This document shows positions 17,822 to 26,240 of a stretch of 64,000 nucleotides of DNA, piece by piece. The stretch's first letter is position 1. The number at the start of each line of letters is the position of its first letter. A program made the translations under genes and the position numbers. The notes beneath the pieces were generated by a model. The model worked only from the letters and a program-made list of their open reading frames with translations. It did no database searches and was not told where the DNA came from. The DNA comes from an uncultured Acetobacteraceae bacterium (GTDB lineage: Bacteria > Pseudomonadota > Alphaproteobacteria > Acetobacterales > Acetobacteraceae), in NCBI GenBank assembly GCA_903918195.1, contig CAIXDS010000147.1, forward strand, positions 1 to 64,000, in the 5' to 3' direction.

Positions 17822-18130
17822 TCAGCGCCCGGTGCGGCCGCTATCCGAGCCGACACCGGCATAGCCGGTCATGCTGCCGTTGATCCGCACCCGCACGCTG
17901 CCGGGCGCCAAGGGAGCATCGGCCGGAGCGGGCTTGTTCGCCGTTGCGAAACCGTCCGACGACGGCGGGCGCGACGGAACCGGGGCCGGCGTGAATGAGG
18001 TCGCGGAGAGGGGAGCCGGCGCCGGCGGGGCGGCGGGGGGATTTTGGGGCTGCACCTGGGCGCCGCCCTGTGATGCCCAGCCGGCCACGCTCAGAAGCAC
18101 GGCCAGTCCGATCGAACAAGCCAGTCGCAT
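17822..18130 (-). CDS. Small Pro-rich exported protein
   Basis: 102 residues from ATG 18130. The signal peptide (MRLACSIGLAVLLSVAGWASQGGAQ) is followed by a low-complexity Pro/Ala stretch and a short C-terminal part with GSVRVRINGSMTGYAGVGSD. No domain recognised. A VRVRINGSM-like strand could be part of a porin- or adhesin-type beta structure, but this is guesswork. It is co-oriented with the calpain-like gene 44 nt upstream. Confidence 0.5.
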   Translation of the reverse strand: MRLACSIGLAVLLSVAGWASQGGAQVQPQNPPAAPPAPAPLSATSFTPAPVPSRPPSSDGFATANKPAPADAPLAPGSVRVRINGSMTGYAGVGSDSGRTGR

Positions 18131-18173
18131 CAAGACACCCCGCAGGACGGCGCCGACGGTTTTTCGCCGGTTC

Positions 18174-19028
18174 TCAGCCGTATCGCCCGACGTCGATCTC
18201 CACGATCCCGGCTTGTGACAACTGCGACAGCGGGATCAGGCCGGGCTGGTGGAAGCCCCAGGGATTGCCCAGTTGCACCATGGTGGTGCCGTTCTGGACG
18301 GTCGCCCCTTCGTAGATATAGGCGTGATTGCTGACCAGATTGTACGACAGGCCGGATCTGGAGGACGTGTCCATGACGATCAGGTCGTGGGTCGGGTCAT
18401 AGCTCTGCACGATTTGCGGCGTGAGCGAAGATGGACTCGTGATCGGAATATAGCTCGCCGCCTGGCCGGTCAGCTCCTCCAGGGGAATCATCGGGTTCCC
18501 GCCACCGGCAATCACGCCATAGCCGCCGTCCAGCGTCGCCAGCGCCTTTTCCAGCACCTGCACCCAGATGCCATTCGCGGAGTCCGGCGAGGCCCCGCCA
18601 TTGACCGCGTTGCTGGGAAAGTTGTTGGTGACATTGATCTGGACGGGCTGGTACAGGGTCGCGCCGTAGGTGGGCACCTGTCCGGATGCACCGGCATAGA
18701 GCGTCACCGTCTCGGTGCCGTCGGCGTTGACCTGGATCATGTTCGAAATGAACTGCGGGTCCATCAGCGCCAGCTCCCCGATGGAGGAGAGGAGAAAGCA
18801 GTCGCCAATCTGGCCCTGGTGGATGTCGGCGACGCTGATATCCGCGAGGCCGCCCGGCCCCACATAGAGCGCCGGCGGGGAACTCGCCGCCACCTGAACC
18901 GGGGCGGGAGGGCTGGCAGACCCGGAATTGTCCACGCTGTCCCATAGGGATGACCAGGATTGCGGGCTTTGCCCATTCGCCCCGTCATCGTTCACGAGCA
19001 AACCGTACAGATCGTGTTTCAGCGACAT
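18174..19028 (-). CDS. Calpain-like (family C2) cysteine peptidase
   Basis: 284 residues from ATG 19028, chosen because GGAG lies seven bases upstream (a second ATG is at 19043). The first 55 residues are Ser/Pro-rich with no signal peptide. The rest is a calpain core: QGQIGDCFLLSSIGELA with the nucleophile Cys77, then SNHAYIYEG with His235, then QLGNPWGFHQ with Asn255, giving the full Cys-His-Asn triad. No calcium-binding EF-hands or C2-like domain follow. Bacterial calpain-like proteins are sparse and their roles mostly unknown; with no secretion signal it may act inside the cell or use a non-Sec route. Confidence 0.8.
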   Translation of the reverse strand: MSLKHDLYGLLVNDDGANGQSPQSWSSLWDSVDNSGSASPPAPVQVAASSPPALYVGPGGLADISVADIHQGQIGDCFLLSSIGELALMDPQFISNMIQVNADGTETVTLYAGASGQVPTYGATLYQPVQINVTNNFPSNAVNGGASPDSANGIWVQVLEKALATLDGGYGVIAGGGNPMIPLEELTGQAASYIPITSPSSLTPQIVQSYDPTHDLIVMDTSSRSGLSYNLVSNHAYIYEGATVQNGTTMVQLGNPWGFHQPGLIPLSQLSQAGIVEIDVGRYG

Positions 19029-19253
19029 GTGATATCTCCACATCGTTGCGTCTGCGGACTGGCCGAGCGCCGTTGAACACGCATCAGACGATGCGACCGC
19101 CGGGTGGCGAAGGTGCGCAAGCGACCAAACCGATACGAAATCTCGACCATTGGGGTCAAGGATTCATTAGCGTCGTGCGAGGGCGCACGGCGGAAGGGAG
19201 CGGCTGCAGTGAAGACCCCGGCCTCGCTTTGCGCCGGTCAACCGGACAGCGTT

Positions 19254-19796
19254 TCAGACCACGGCAAGCGGACGATGCGGCAGCGCCGGCAAATCGACCG
19301 CTATGGCGTCCCCCGGCCGCACATCGCCATCGGCGAGCACCACCGCCATCACCCCCGCCTTGCGCACCAGCCCGCCCTGCGCATCGCGCCCCAGCACCGC
19401 CGCCATCAGGCCGGGACGAAACCGATTGAGCTGGACGCAGGGATTGCGCAGGCCGGTCACCGCGACGATGGCCGCCTCGCCCAGCCGCAGCCGGGCGCCG
19501 GCGGGCAGGCCGAGCAGGTCCACGCCGCTTGTGGTGACGTTCTCGCCGATCTGGCCGGGGCCGATGTCGAACCCCGCTGCGGCCAGTTCGTCGAACAGTT
19601 CGGCATGGATGAGGTGAACCTGCCGCAAATTCGGCTGGGTCGGGTCGCGCGCCACCCGGGAGCGGTGCTTGACCGTGCTGCCCGCATGCGCGTCGCCAGC
19701 CACGCCGAGCCCGGCCAGCAGACGAATGGACAACTGGGTCGGCTTGGAAAAGCCGTGCCCCCTCCCCTGGCACACGGCGATCACCCGGCCGGCCAT
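19254..19796 (-). CDS. MOSC-domain protein
   Basis: 180 residues from ATG 19796 (MAGRVIAVCQGRGHGFSKP). It carries the MOSC core, with GENVTTSGVDLLGLPAG and the conserved cysteine in TGLRNPCVQL (Cys120). MOSC domains carry sulfur or bind molybdenum cofactor. Single-domain versions such as YiiM-like proteins reduce N-hydroxylated compounds. It ends a three-gene minus-strand run (alcohol dehydrogenase, NADPH oxidoreductase, MOSC) with gaps of 1 and 5 nt, so a redox operon is likely. Confidence 0.8.
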   Translation of the reverse strand: MAGRVIAVCQGRGHGFSKPTQLSIRLLAGLGVAGDAHAGSTVKHRSRVARDPTQPNLRQVHLIHAELFDELAAAGFDIGPGQIGENVTTSGVDLLGLPAGARLRLGEAAIVAVTGLRNPCVQLNRFRPGLMAAVLGRDAQGGLVRKAGVMAVVLADGDVRPGDAIAVDLPALPHRPLAVV

Positions 19797-19801
19797 GGCT
19801 G

Positions 19802-20824
19802 TCAGGCCGGCTCCTTGCCGACCCGCACCAGCATCTTGCCGAAATTGCCGCCGCGCAGCACCTGGCGCAGCGCCTCCGGGGCGCTCTCCAGCCCGTCCAG
19901 CACGGTCTCGCGATGGCGCAGCAAGCCGTCGCGCACCCAGGGCGTGGCCAGCGCCCGCCACTCGGCGAAGCGCTCCGGCTTGTCGGTGACGATCATGCCC
20001 TCGATGCGCACCCGCTTGCCCACCACGAAGCCGAGATTCGGCCCCGGCGGCAGGTCCGTCGCGTTGTACTGGGCGATCATGCCGCTCATGACCACGCGGG
20101 CATGCGCGTTCAGCAGGCCGAACACCGCCTCCTGCACCGCGCCGCCGACATTCTCGAAATAGACATCGATGCCGTTCGGGCAGGCTTCCTGCAGCGCCCC
20201 ACGCAGATTGCCCGAGCGGTGATCGACGCAATCGGCGAATCCCAGCGTCTCCTGCACCCACAGGCACTTGTCCGGCCCGCCGGCGACGCCGACCACGCGC
20301 GCCCCGGCCCGTCTGGCGATCTGCCCCGCCACCGAACCCACCGCCCCGGAGGCGGCCGAGACCACCACCGTTTCGCCGGGTTGGGGCTGGCCGATATCCT
20401 TCATGCCGGAATAGGCGGTCGTGCCGGGCATGCCGAGCACGCCCAGATAGGTGCCGAGCGGCACTGCGTGGCGGTCCACCTTGGTCAGCGCCGGCCCGGG
20501 CGAAACGCTGTGCGTCTGCCAGCCGCGGCTGCCCACCACGATATCGCCGGGGACAAAACCGGGGTCGTTGCTGGCGAGCACCTCGCCCACCGTCTCTCCG
20601 GTCATCACCCCGCCGATCGCCACCGGCTCGGCATAGACGACGCGCCCGGAGATGCGGCCGCGCATATAGGGATCAATCGACAGCAGGATGGTGCGGGTCA
20701 GCACCTCGCCTTCGCCGGGCACCGGAATCGGCTCCTCGACGAGGGCAAAATCATCGGCGCGCGGCTCGCCGGCGGGGCGGCGGCGCAGCACCAGCGAGCG
20801 GCGAAGACCCTGGGAACCGGACAT
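19802..20824 (-). CDS. NADPH-dependent MDR-family oxidoreductase (CurA/leukotriene B4 dehydrogenase-like)
   Basis: 340 residues. The N-terminus SLVLRRRPAGEPRADDFALVEEP and SIDPYMRGRIS are typical of zinc-independent medium-chain enone/alkenal reductases. The Rossmann motif ASGAVGSVAGQIARRAGARVVG binds NADPH; DVYFENVGG follows. These cytosolic enzymes reduce alpha,beta-unsaturated ketones and aldehydes. It starts 1 nt after the stop of the alcohol dehydrogenase gene. Confidence 0.88.
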   Translation of the reverse strand: MSGSQGLRRSLVLRRRPAGEPRADDFALVEEPIPVPGEGEVLTRTILLSIDPYMRGRISGRVVYAEPVAIGGVMTGETVGEVLASNDPGFVPGDIVVGSRGWQTHSVSPGPALTKVDRHAVPLGTYLGVLGMPGTTAYSGMKDIGQPQPGETVVVSAASGAVGSVAGQIARRAGARVVGVAGGPDKCLWVQETLGFADCVDHRSGNLRGALQEACPNGIDVYFENVGGAVQEAVFGLLNAHARVVMSGMIAQYNATDLPPGPNLGFVVGKRVRIEGMIVTDKPERFAEWRALATPWVRDGLLRHRETVLDGLESAPEALRQVLRGGNFGKMLVRVGKEPA

Positions 20825-20825
20825 G

Positions 20826-21887
20826 TCAGGCGGCCTCGGCTTTCAGCACCAGACGGCCGGTAACCCGGCCGTCGCGCAGCCGCATCAGCGCGTCATAGGC
20901 CTGGCTCTGCGGCACCGTGGCCACCGGCACCGCGTCCAGCCCGCCATTCTGCGCCAGCGCGACCAGTTCGTGCAAATCCTTCGGGTTGCCGACATAGCTG
21001 CCCTGGAGGGTCAGCGCCCGGATGGCCATCAGCGGCAGCGGCACGTTGAGTTCGCCGCCGAACAGCCCGACCTGCACCAGCTTGCCGCCCTTGCGCAGCG
21101 CGTCGAACGCGAACCGGGCGGTGGCGGTGCCGTTCACCAGATCGATGATGGCGACGGGCTGCACCCCGCACGCCGCGATGAGCGCCTTGGCCACATGGTC
21201 TCCGGCGCCATCGACGGTCCTCCACGCCCCGGCGCGCCCGGCGGCTTCCCGTTTTTCGGCGCTGATGTCCACTGACACAATGGCCCGATGGCCCAGCGCC
21301 TTCAGCACCGCAATGGCCTGCAGCCCGAGCCCGCCCGCCCCCACCAGCACAATCGGCTCGTCGGGCGGCAGCGGCATGATTTTCTTGATGGCGGAAAACA
21401 CGGTGATGCCCGAACAGGCATAGGTGGCGGCCAGCGCGTGGTCGAGCGTGCCGGGATCGACCAGATACCGCGCATGCGGCGCCAGCACATGGGTCGCATA
21501 GCCGCCGTGCCGGAAGACGCCGATCGACCTCGGCGCCGCGCACATATTGTCGTCCTCGGCCGCGCAGGCGGCGCAGGCGCCGCAGCCCACCCAGGGAAAG
21601 ACAATGCGGATGTCGCCCGGCTGCACGCCGGTGGCCTCCGGGCCGAGCTTCACCACCCGGCCAACCACCTCATGGCCCATGGCGAGCGGCAATGTCAGGC
21701 CCCGATCCTTCAGGTTCATCACCCGGCCACCGCCGAGGTCGTACCGCCCCTCCCAGATGTGGATGTCGGAGTGGCAGACGCCGCAATAGATGGTCTCCAG
21801 CAGGATCTCCGTGCCCTGCGGCTCGGGGGTGGGAAGCTCCAACTCCTGCAGGGGGGCTTCGTTTTCAACCACGGCCCAGGCGCGCAT
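20826..21887 (-). CDS. Zinc-dependent alcohol dehydrogenase
   Basis: 353 residues from ATG 21887 (MRAWAVVENEAP). The catalytic zinc site is indicated by GVCHSD (Cys38) and GHEVVG (His72/Glu73). The structural zinc loop GCGACAACAAEDDNMC gives Cys102, 105, 108 and 116. The NAD(P) Rossmann motif is LVGAGGLGLQAI. It oxidises alcohols or reduces aldehydes in the cytosol; the substrate is unknown. It is first in an operon with the MDR oxidoreductase and MOSC gene. Confidence 0.9.
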   Translation of the reverse strand: MRAWAVVENEAPLQELELPTPEPQGTEILLETIYCGVCHSDIHIWEGRYDLGGGRVMNLKDRGLTLPLAMGHEVVGRVVKLGPEATGVQPGDIRIVFPWVGCGACAACAAEDDNMCAAPRSIGVFRHGGYATHVLAPHARYLVDPGTLDHALAATYACSGITVFSAIKKIMPLPPDEPIVLVGAGGLGLQAIAVLKALGHRAIVSVDISAEKREAAGRAGAWRTVDGAGDHVAKALIAACGVQPVAIIDLVNGTATARFAFDALRKGGKLVQVGLFGGELNVPLPLMAIRALTLQGSYVGNPKDLHELVALAQNGGLDAVPVATVPQSQAYDALMRLRDGRVTGRLVLKAEAA

Positions 21888-21938
21888 GACGGGTCCTCCG
21901 ATGCTTTGGGAGGCAATGTTAGGCAGCAAGAGTTAGCA

Positions 21939-21991
21939 AGGCCAGGGCTCTGCCCTGGACCCGCCAAGGGGCAGTGGCCCCTTGGAACCCA
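21939..21991. repeat. GC-rich paired-hairpin repeat, copy 5
   Basis: GGCCAGGGC-TCT-GCCCTGGACCC followed by CCAAGGGGC-AGTG-GCCCCTTGGAACCC. It lies between the start of the alcohol dehydrogenase gene and the stop of the copper ATPase gene; its last base abuts the ATPase stop. Confidence 0.8.
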
Positions 21992-24190
21992 TTACTGACC
22001 CCAGCGCCTTAGCCGCAATGCGTTGGACACCACGCTTACGCTGGACAGCGCCATGGCGGCGCCCGCGACCACGGGGCTCAGGAAACCTAACGCCGCAAGC
22101 GGAATGCCGATCACGTTGTAGGCAAAAGCCCAGAACAGACCCTGGCGGATGGTCCGATGGGTGCGCCGTGCGATGTCCAACGCCTGCGGCACCAACGCAG
22201 GGTCGCCGCGCATCAGAGTAATGCCAGCCGTATGCATGGCCACGTCGGTGCCGGTGGCCATGGCGAGGCCCACATCGGCTGCCGCCAGCGCCGGCGCGTC
22301 GTTGATGCCGTCACCCACCATCGCCACCACGGCCCCCTCGGCCCGCAACGCCGCGACCTGCGCGGCCTTGCCTTCGGGCAGAATCTCCGCAGCGACGCGG
22401 TCGATGCCGACGGCCTTGGCAATGGCATCGGCGGCACCGCGGGAATCGCCGGTGAGCAGCACCACCCCAATGCCGGCGCGGCGCAGCGCAGCAACCGCAT
22501 CGCGGGCGGTGGGGCGCGGGGAGTCGGCGAAGGCCAGCAGGCCGAGCAGGCGCGCGGCGGGCGCGGTCTCCGCCAGCCAGGACACCGTACGGCCCTGGGC
22601 TTCCAGCGTAGCGGCGGTGTCCGCCAGCTTACCGGGCGGAATGCCGGCCTCGTCCATCAGCCGGCGACTGCCGAGCAGCAGCGTGCGCGCCTCGACGGTG
22701 GCGGATACCCCCCGGCCGGCAAGCGCCCGAAAACCCTTGGCGCGCGGCGCGACGGGGGCGCGGCGGCGGATGGCCTCGGCGAGCGGGTGCTCGCTGTTGG
22801 CCTGCAAGCCGGCGGCCAGGCGCAACAACTCGTCGGCGGTCGCCCCTTCGGCGGGAACCAGGTCGGTGAGGTCCGGGCGGCCTTGGGTCAGCGTGCCGGT
22901 CTTGTCGAAAGCGACCAGGGTGACGGCGTGGGCACGCTCCAGGGCAGCCGCGTCGCGGATCAGGATGCCGCGCCGGGCGGCAGCGCCCGTCCCCACCATG
23001 ATCGCCGCGGGGGTGGCAAGGCCGAGGGCGCAGGGGCAGGCGATAACGAGTACCGCAACGGCATTCAGGATGGCGGCGGAGGTATCGGCGCCGGTGGCCC
23101 ACCAGCCCACGAAGGTGATACCGGCGACAACCAGCACGGCCGGGACAAACACGGCGCTGACGCGGTCCACCAGGCGCTGGATCGGCGGCTTGGAAGCCTG
23201 GGCGCCTTCGACCAGGCGGACGATGCGGGCCAGCACCGTCTCGGCCCCGACGGCGTCGGTGCGGACGGACAGCACCCCGTCGGACAGGATGGAACCGCCG
23301 GCCACGCGGGCGCCCGTTGCCACCTCCACCGGCAGGCTTTCGCCGGTGAGCATGGAGCAATCGACGCTGCCGCCGCCGTCCAGCACGGTGCCGTCCACCG
23401 GGATGCGCTCGCCCGGGCGCACCACCACCACGTCGCCGACGATAATCTGGGCGATCGGGATGCTGAGTTCGGCCCCGTCGCGGCGCAACCGGGCGGTATC
23501 GGGACGCAGCTGGGCGAGCGCGCGCAGGGCGTCGGCGGTGTGACCCTTGGCACGGGTTTCCAGCCATTTGCCGAGCAGGACGGTGGCGATCAGGACGGCG
23601 GAGGATTCGTAATACAACGCCGGCATGCTGCCGGGCGGCGCGGTGAGCAGGTTCCAGCTGCTCAGGCCCCAGGCGGCGGAGGTGCCGAGGGCCACCAGCA
23701 GGTCCATGTTGCCGGCACCGGCGCGCACCGCCCTCCAGCCCGCCCCATAGAAACGGCCGCCCAGCCAGAATTGCACCACGCTGGCCAGCACCGCCTGGAC
23801 CCACCCCGGCAGCATCCAATGCAACCCGGCACCATGCGCCGCCATGCCCAGCAGCAGCGGGGCGGACAGCGCGATGGCGGCGAGGAGGTGGGCGACTTCG
23901 CGGCGCTCGGCCGTGACATGCCGGGGGATGGGGGTTGCGTCGGCGGGGCGGGCGTCGAAACCGGCCTTGCGCAGGGCGGCGGCGAGGTCGGCGGCGGCGG
24001 CGCTGCCCTGCGCGCGGACGACCCGGGCGCGGTTGGTGGCGAGGTTCACCTCGGCGCCCAGCACCCCCGGCACGCGCTTCAGCGCGCGCTCGACGCGGGT
24101 GACGCAGGAGCCGCAGGTCATGCCGGTGATGTCGAGGTCGAGCGTATCGCGGTCCACGCCGGCCGGGAGGGCTTCGAGAAGGTCGGTCAT
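21992..24190 (-). CDS. copA: Copper-type heavy-metal-translocating P1B ATPase
   Basis: 732 residues. One N-terminal HMA domain (GMTCGSC, Cys26/Cys29) is followed by eight predicted membrane segments. The CPC metal site [13 protein letters not shown] is near 383, the phosphorylation site [13 protein letters not shown] near 428, and the hinge [16 protein letters not shown] is present. CPC with a single CxxC HMA points to Cu(I) export (P1B-1) across the inner membrane. No CueR-type regulator or copper chaperone is adjacent. A hairpin-like GGAAAATAAATATTTCC lies about 75 bp upstream (24262-24278), but no clear operator is visible. Confidence 0.93.
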   Translation of the reverse strand: MTDLLEALPAGVDRDTLDLDITGMTCGSCVTRVERALKRVPGVLGAEVNLATNRARVVRAQGSAAAADLAAALRKAGFDARPADATPIPRHVTAERREVAHLLAAIALSAPLLLGMAAHGAGLHWMLPGWVQAVLASVVQFWLGGRFYGAGWRAVRAGAGNMDLLVALGTSAAWGLSSWNLLTAPPGSMPALYYESSAVLIATVLLGKWLETRAKGHTADALRALAQLRPDTARLRRDGAELSIPIAQIIVGDVVVVRPGERIPVDGTVLDGGGSVDCSMLTGESLPVEVATGARVAGGSILSDGVLSVRTDAVGAETVLARIVRLVEGAQASKPPIQRLVDRVSAVFVPAVLVVAGITFVGWWATGADTSAAILNAVAVLVIACPCALGLATPAAIMVGTGAAARRGILIRDAAALERAHAVTLVAFDKTGTLTQGRPDLTDLVPAEGATADELLRLAAGLQANSEHPLAEAIRRRAPVAPRAKGFRALAGRGVSATVEARTLLLGSRRLMDEAGIPPGKLADTAATLEAQGRTVSWLAETAPAARLLGLLAFADSPRPTARDAVAALRRAGIGVVLLTGDSRGAADAIAKAVGIDRVAAEILPEGKAAQVAALRAEGAVVAMVGDGINDAPALAAADVGLAMATGTDVAMHTAGITLMRGDPALVPQALDIARRTHRTIRQGLFWAFAYNVIGIPLAALGFLSPVVAGAAMALSSVSVVSNALRLRRWGQ

Positions 24191-24446
24191 GGCGGAGAGA
24201 TGGGGATTCTTCCCCCCGGATGGTCAAGGGACGTTGTGTGTTCCGCACCGCCACGACCCGGAGGGAAAATAAATATTTCCGATGCAATGATGTAAATGGA
24301 CGGGGGCGCTCCCATTTAAAACACGCGATTGGCACATGCCGGCGGCGATGGATGAAAATTCCAATTTGTTCTCACGTGGGCATGCGCGGAGACGGTGCAA
24401 GCCGCGTCGCAGACCTGAGCTGATCTTTCCGGAACTGGAGTACGTG

Positions 24447-24776
24447 GTGGGTAAGCCTGAATTCGGCCGTAAGGTGACATGCTCGGCCTGCGCGGTGAGA
24501 TTTTTCGATCTTGCCCGCTCGCCGGCGATCTGCCCCAAATGCGGCGTGGAGCAGCCCCGGATAAAGCCGCGCGTGGCCCCGGCGGCGCGGGCTGCCGCGG
24601 TCCGGTGGTCGGGTGGCCGGCAGCCGCCAATGGTCATCGAAGCCGCCGCCCCCGAGCCCACCCTGATCGAAGCCGATCCGGTGGAGGAAGTGGAAGAGGA
24701 CGAGGACGACGAAATCGACGAGGCCGACCTGCCGGACGACGAGGACGCGACGCCCAAGGTCAAGCACGACGACTGA
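24447..24776 (+). CDS. TIGR02300 (FYDLN-acid) family protein
   Basis: 109 residues from GTG 24447, chosen because it gives GKPEFGRKVTC, matching the family's usual start, with GGAG six bases upstream. The zinc-ribbon-like core has Cys pairs in TCSAC and CPKCG around RFFDLARSP, a variant of the FYDLN motif. The C-terminal half is strongly acidic (EEVEEDEDDEIDEADLPDDE). This small protein is conserved in alphaproteobacteria with unknown function. Alanine dehydrogenase follows 80 nt later. Confidence 0.85.
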   Translation: MGKPEFGRKVTCSACAVRFFDLARSPAICPKCGVEQPRIKPRVAPAARAAAVRWSGGRQPPMVIEAAAPEPTLIEADPVEEVEEDEDDEIDEADLPDDEDATPKVKHDD

Positions 24777-24856
24777 AGCGGGAACGCCGGGGCTTGACGT
24801 TCCTGCGGCGGGGCCAACCATTACAGAGTCAGCCCCGTCGCAAGGAGGAAGCTCAG

Positions 24857-25975
24857 GTGAAAATCGGCGTTCCCAAGGAGATCAAGACGCACGAATACCG
24901 GGTGGGCCTGACGCCCGCCGCCGTTCGCGAACTGGTCTCGCACGGCCACGCCGTGGTGGTGCAGCAGGGGGCGGCGGTTTCGATCGGCTTCCCCGATGAG
25001 GCGTATCGCGCGGTCGGTGCGACCATCGCGCCGGATGCCGAAGCGGTGTTTGCCGAAGCCGAGCTGGTGGTGAAGGTGAAGGAGCCGCAGCCGGGCGAGA
25101 TCGCGCTGCTGCGGCCGGGCCAGGTGCTGTTCACCTATCTGCATCTGGCCGCCGATCGTGAGCAGACGCTCGGGCTGGTCGCGTCCGGGGCGACCTGCAT
25201 CGCCTATGAGACCGTCACCGATGCGCGGGGATCGCTGCCGCTGCTGGCGCCGATGAGCGAGGTGGCCGGGCGGATGAGCGTGCAGGTCGGCGCGCATTGC
25301 CTGGAGCGCGAGCAGGGCGGCGCCGGTGTGTTGCTGGGCGGCGTGCCGGGGGTGCCGTCCGGCCGCGTGGTGGTGATCGGCGGCGGCGTGGCCGGCACCA
25401 ATGCGGCGCGCGTGGCGGTGGGGTTCGGCGCCACCGTGACGGTGATTGACAAGTCGCTGCAGCGGCTGCGCGAGCTGGATGACCTGTTTCCGACCCAGTT
25501 GCACACGCTGTTTTCCACCACGGACGCGATCGAGCACGCGGTTGTTGATGCGGATCTGGTGATCGGCGCGGTGCTGGTGCCGGGCGCGGCGGCGCCGAAG
25601 CTGGTGAGCCGCGAATTGGTGCGGCAGATGCGGCCGGGGTCGGTGATGGTGGACATCGCGATCGACCAGGGCGGCTGTTTCGAGACCAGCCGGCCGACCA
25701 CGCATGCGCGCCCGACTTATGTGGAGGAGGGTGTGGTGCATTACTGCGTGACCAACATGCCCGGGGCGGTGGCGCGCACGTCGACGTTGGCGCTCGGCAA
25801 TGCGACGTTGCCGTTTGTGCTGGCGCTGGCGGGCAAGGGCTGGCGCGGGGCGGTGCAGGCCGATCCGCATTTGCTGGCGGGGCTGAACGTGCATGCCGGT
25901 TTTGTCACGCACGAGGCGGTGGCGGGAGCTTTGGGGTTGGAGTTCCGCAGCCCCCTGGAAGCGTTGGCTGCCTGA
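24857..25975 (+). CDS. ald: Alanine dehydrogenase
   Basis: 372 residues from GTG 24857, with AAGGAGGA seven bases upstream. The N-terminal KIGVPKEIKTHEYRVGLTP, VVKVKEPQ (substrate Lys), FTYLHLA (His), and SEVAGRMSVQVGAHCLE are alanine-dehydrogenase signatures. The NAD motif is VVIGGGVAGTNAARVA. It interconverts L-alanine and pyruvate plus ammonia using NAD in the cytosol. At this length it is not the PntA transhydrogenase subunit, which shares the fold. A possible TTGACG -35 lies at 24793. Confidence 0.95.
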   Translation: MKIGVPKEIKTHEYRVGLTPAAVRELVSHGHAVVVQQGAAVSIGFPDEAYRAVGATIAPDAEAVFAEAELVVKVKEPQPGEIALLRPGQVLFTYLHLAADREQTLGLVASGATCIAYETVTDARGSLPLLAPMSEVAGRMSVQVGAHCLEREQGGAGVLLGGVPGVPSGRVVVIGGGVAGTNAARVAVGFGATVTVIDKSLQRLRELDDLFPTQLHTLFSTTDAIEHAVVDADLVIGAVLVPGAAAPKLVSRELVRQMRPGSVMVDIAIDQGGCFETSRPTTHARPTYVEEGVVHYCVTNMPGAVARTSTLALGNATLPFVLALAGKGWRGAVQADPHLLAGLNVHAGFVTHEAVAGALGLEFRSPLEALAA

Positions 25976-25978
25976 GGA

Positions 25979-26138
25979 ATGGGGTCCAGGGGCCTCTCGG
26001 CCCTTGGCGGGGTCGAGGGGCAGAGCCCCTCGCCTTGCTTGCTTTGGTGGGGGCGACAAATCCTATCGGGGCTTTGCCCCGAACCCCACCTGGGCTCCGC
26101 CCTGGACCCGCCAGGGGCCAACGGCCCCTGGACCCCAT
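25979..26138. repeat. GC-rich paired-hairpin repeat, copies 6a and 6b
   Basis: Two units in tandem. 25979-26036 has GGGGTCCAGGGGCC and CGAGGGGC-AGA-GCCCCTCG. 26064-26138 has CGGGGC-TTT-GCCCCG, GGGCTCC-GCCC and CCAGGGGCC-AAC-GGCCCCTGGACCCC. It occupies most of the gap between the convergent alanine dehydrogenase and FGE-fold genes. The remaining ~100 bp (26139-26240) shows nothing further. Confidence 0.8.
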
Positions 26139-26240
26139 GCAGACAGCAAGGCGCCGCCTCGCCGCTGCTCCGGGCTGGGTCGTCGCCGCCTGCTCGCTCC
26201 GCTCGCCTGGGCTTGCTCCTCCCCGCCCTTCGCTTCGCGC

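Noticed and set aside
24191-24443. tRNA gene next to the TIGR02300 gene, a neighbour in other alphaproteobacteria
   Set aside because: No cloverleaf-compatible arms or T-loop (GGTTCRANYCC) in this interval.
24857-25975. PntA transhydrogenase alpha subunit instead of alanine dehydrogenase
   Set aside because: Length, the SEVAGRMSVQVGAHCLE and GGVPGVPSG motifs and the absence of pntB favour alanine dehydrogenase.
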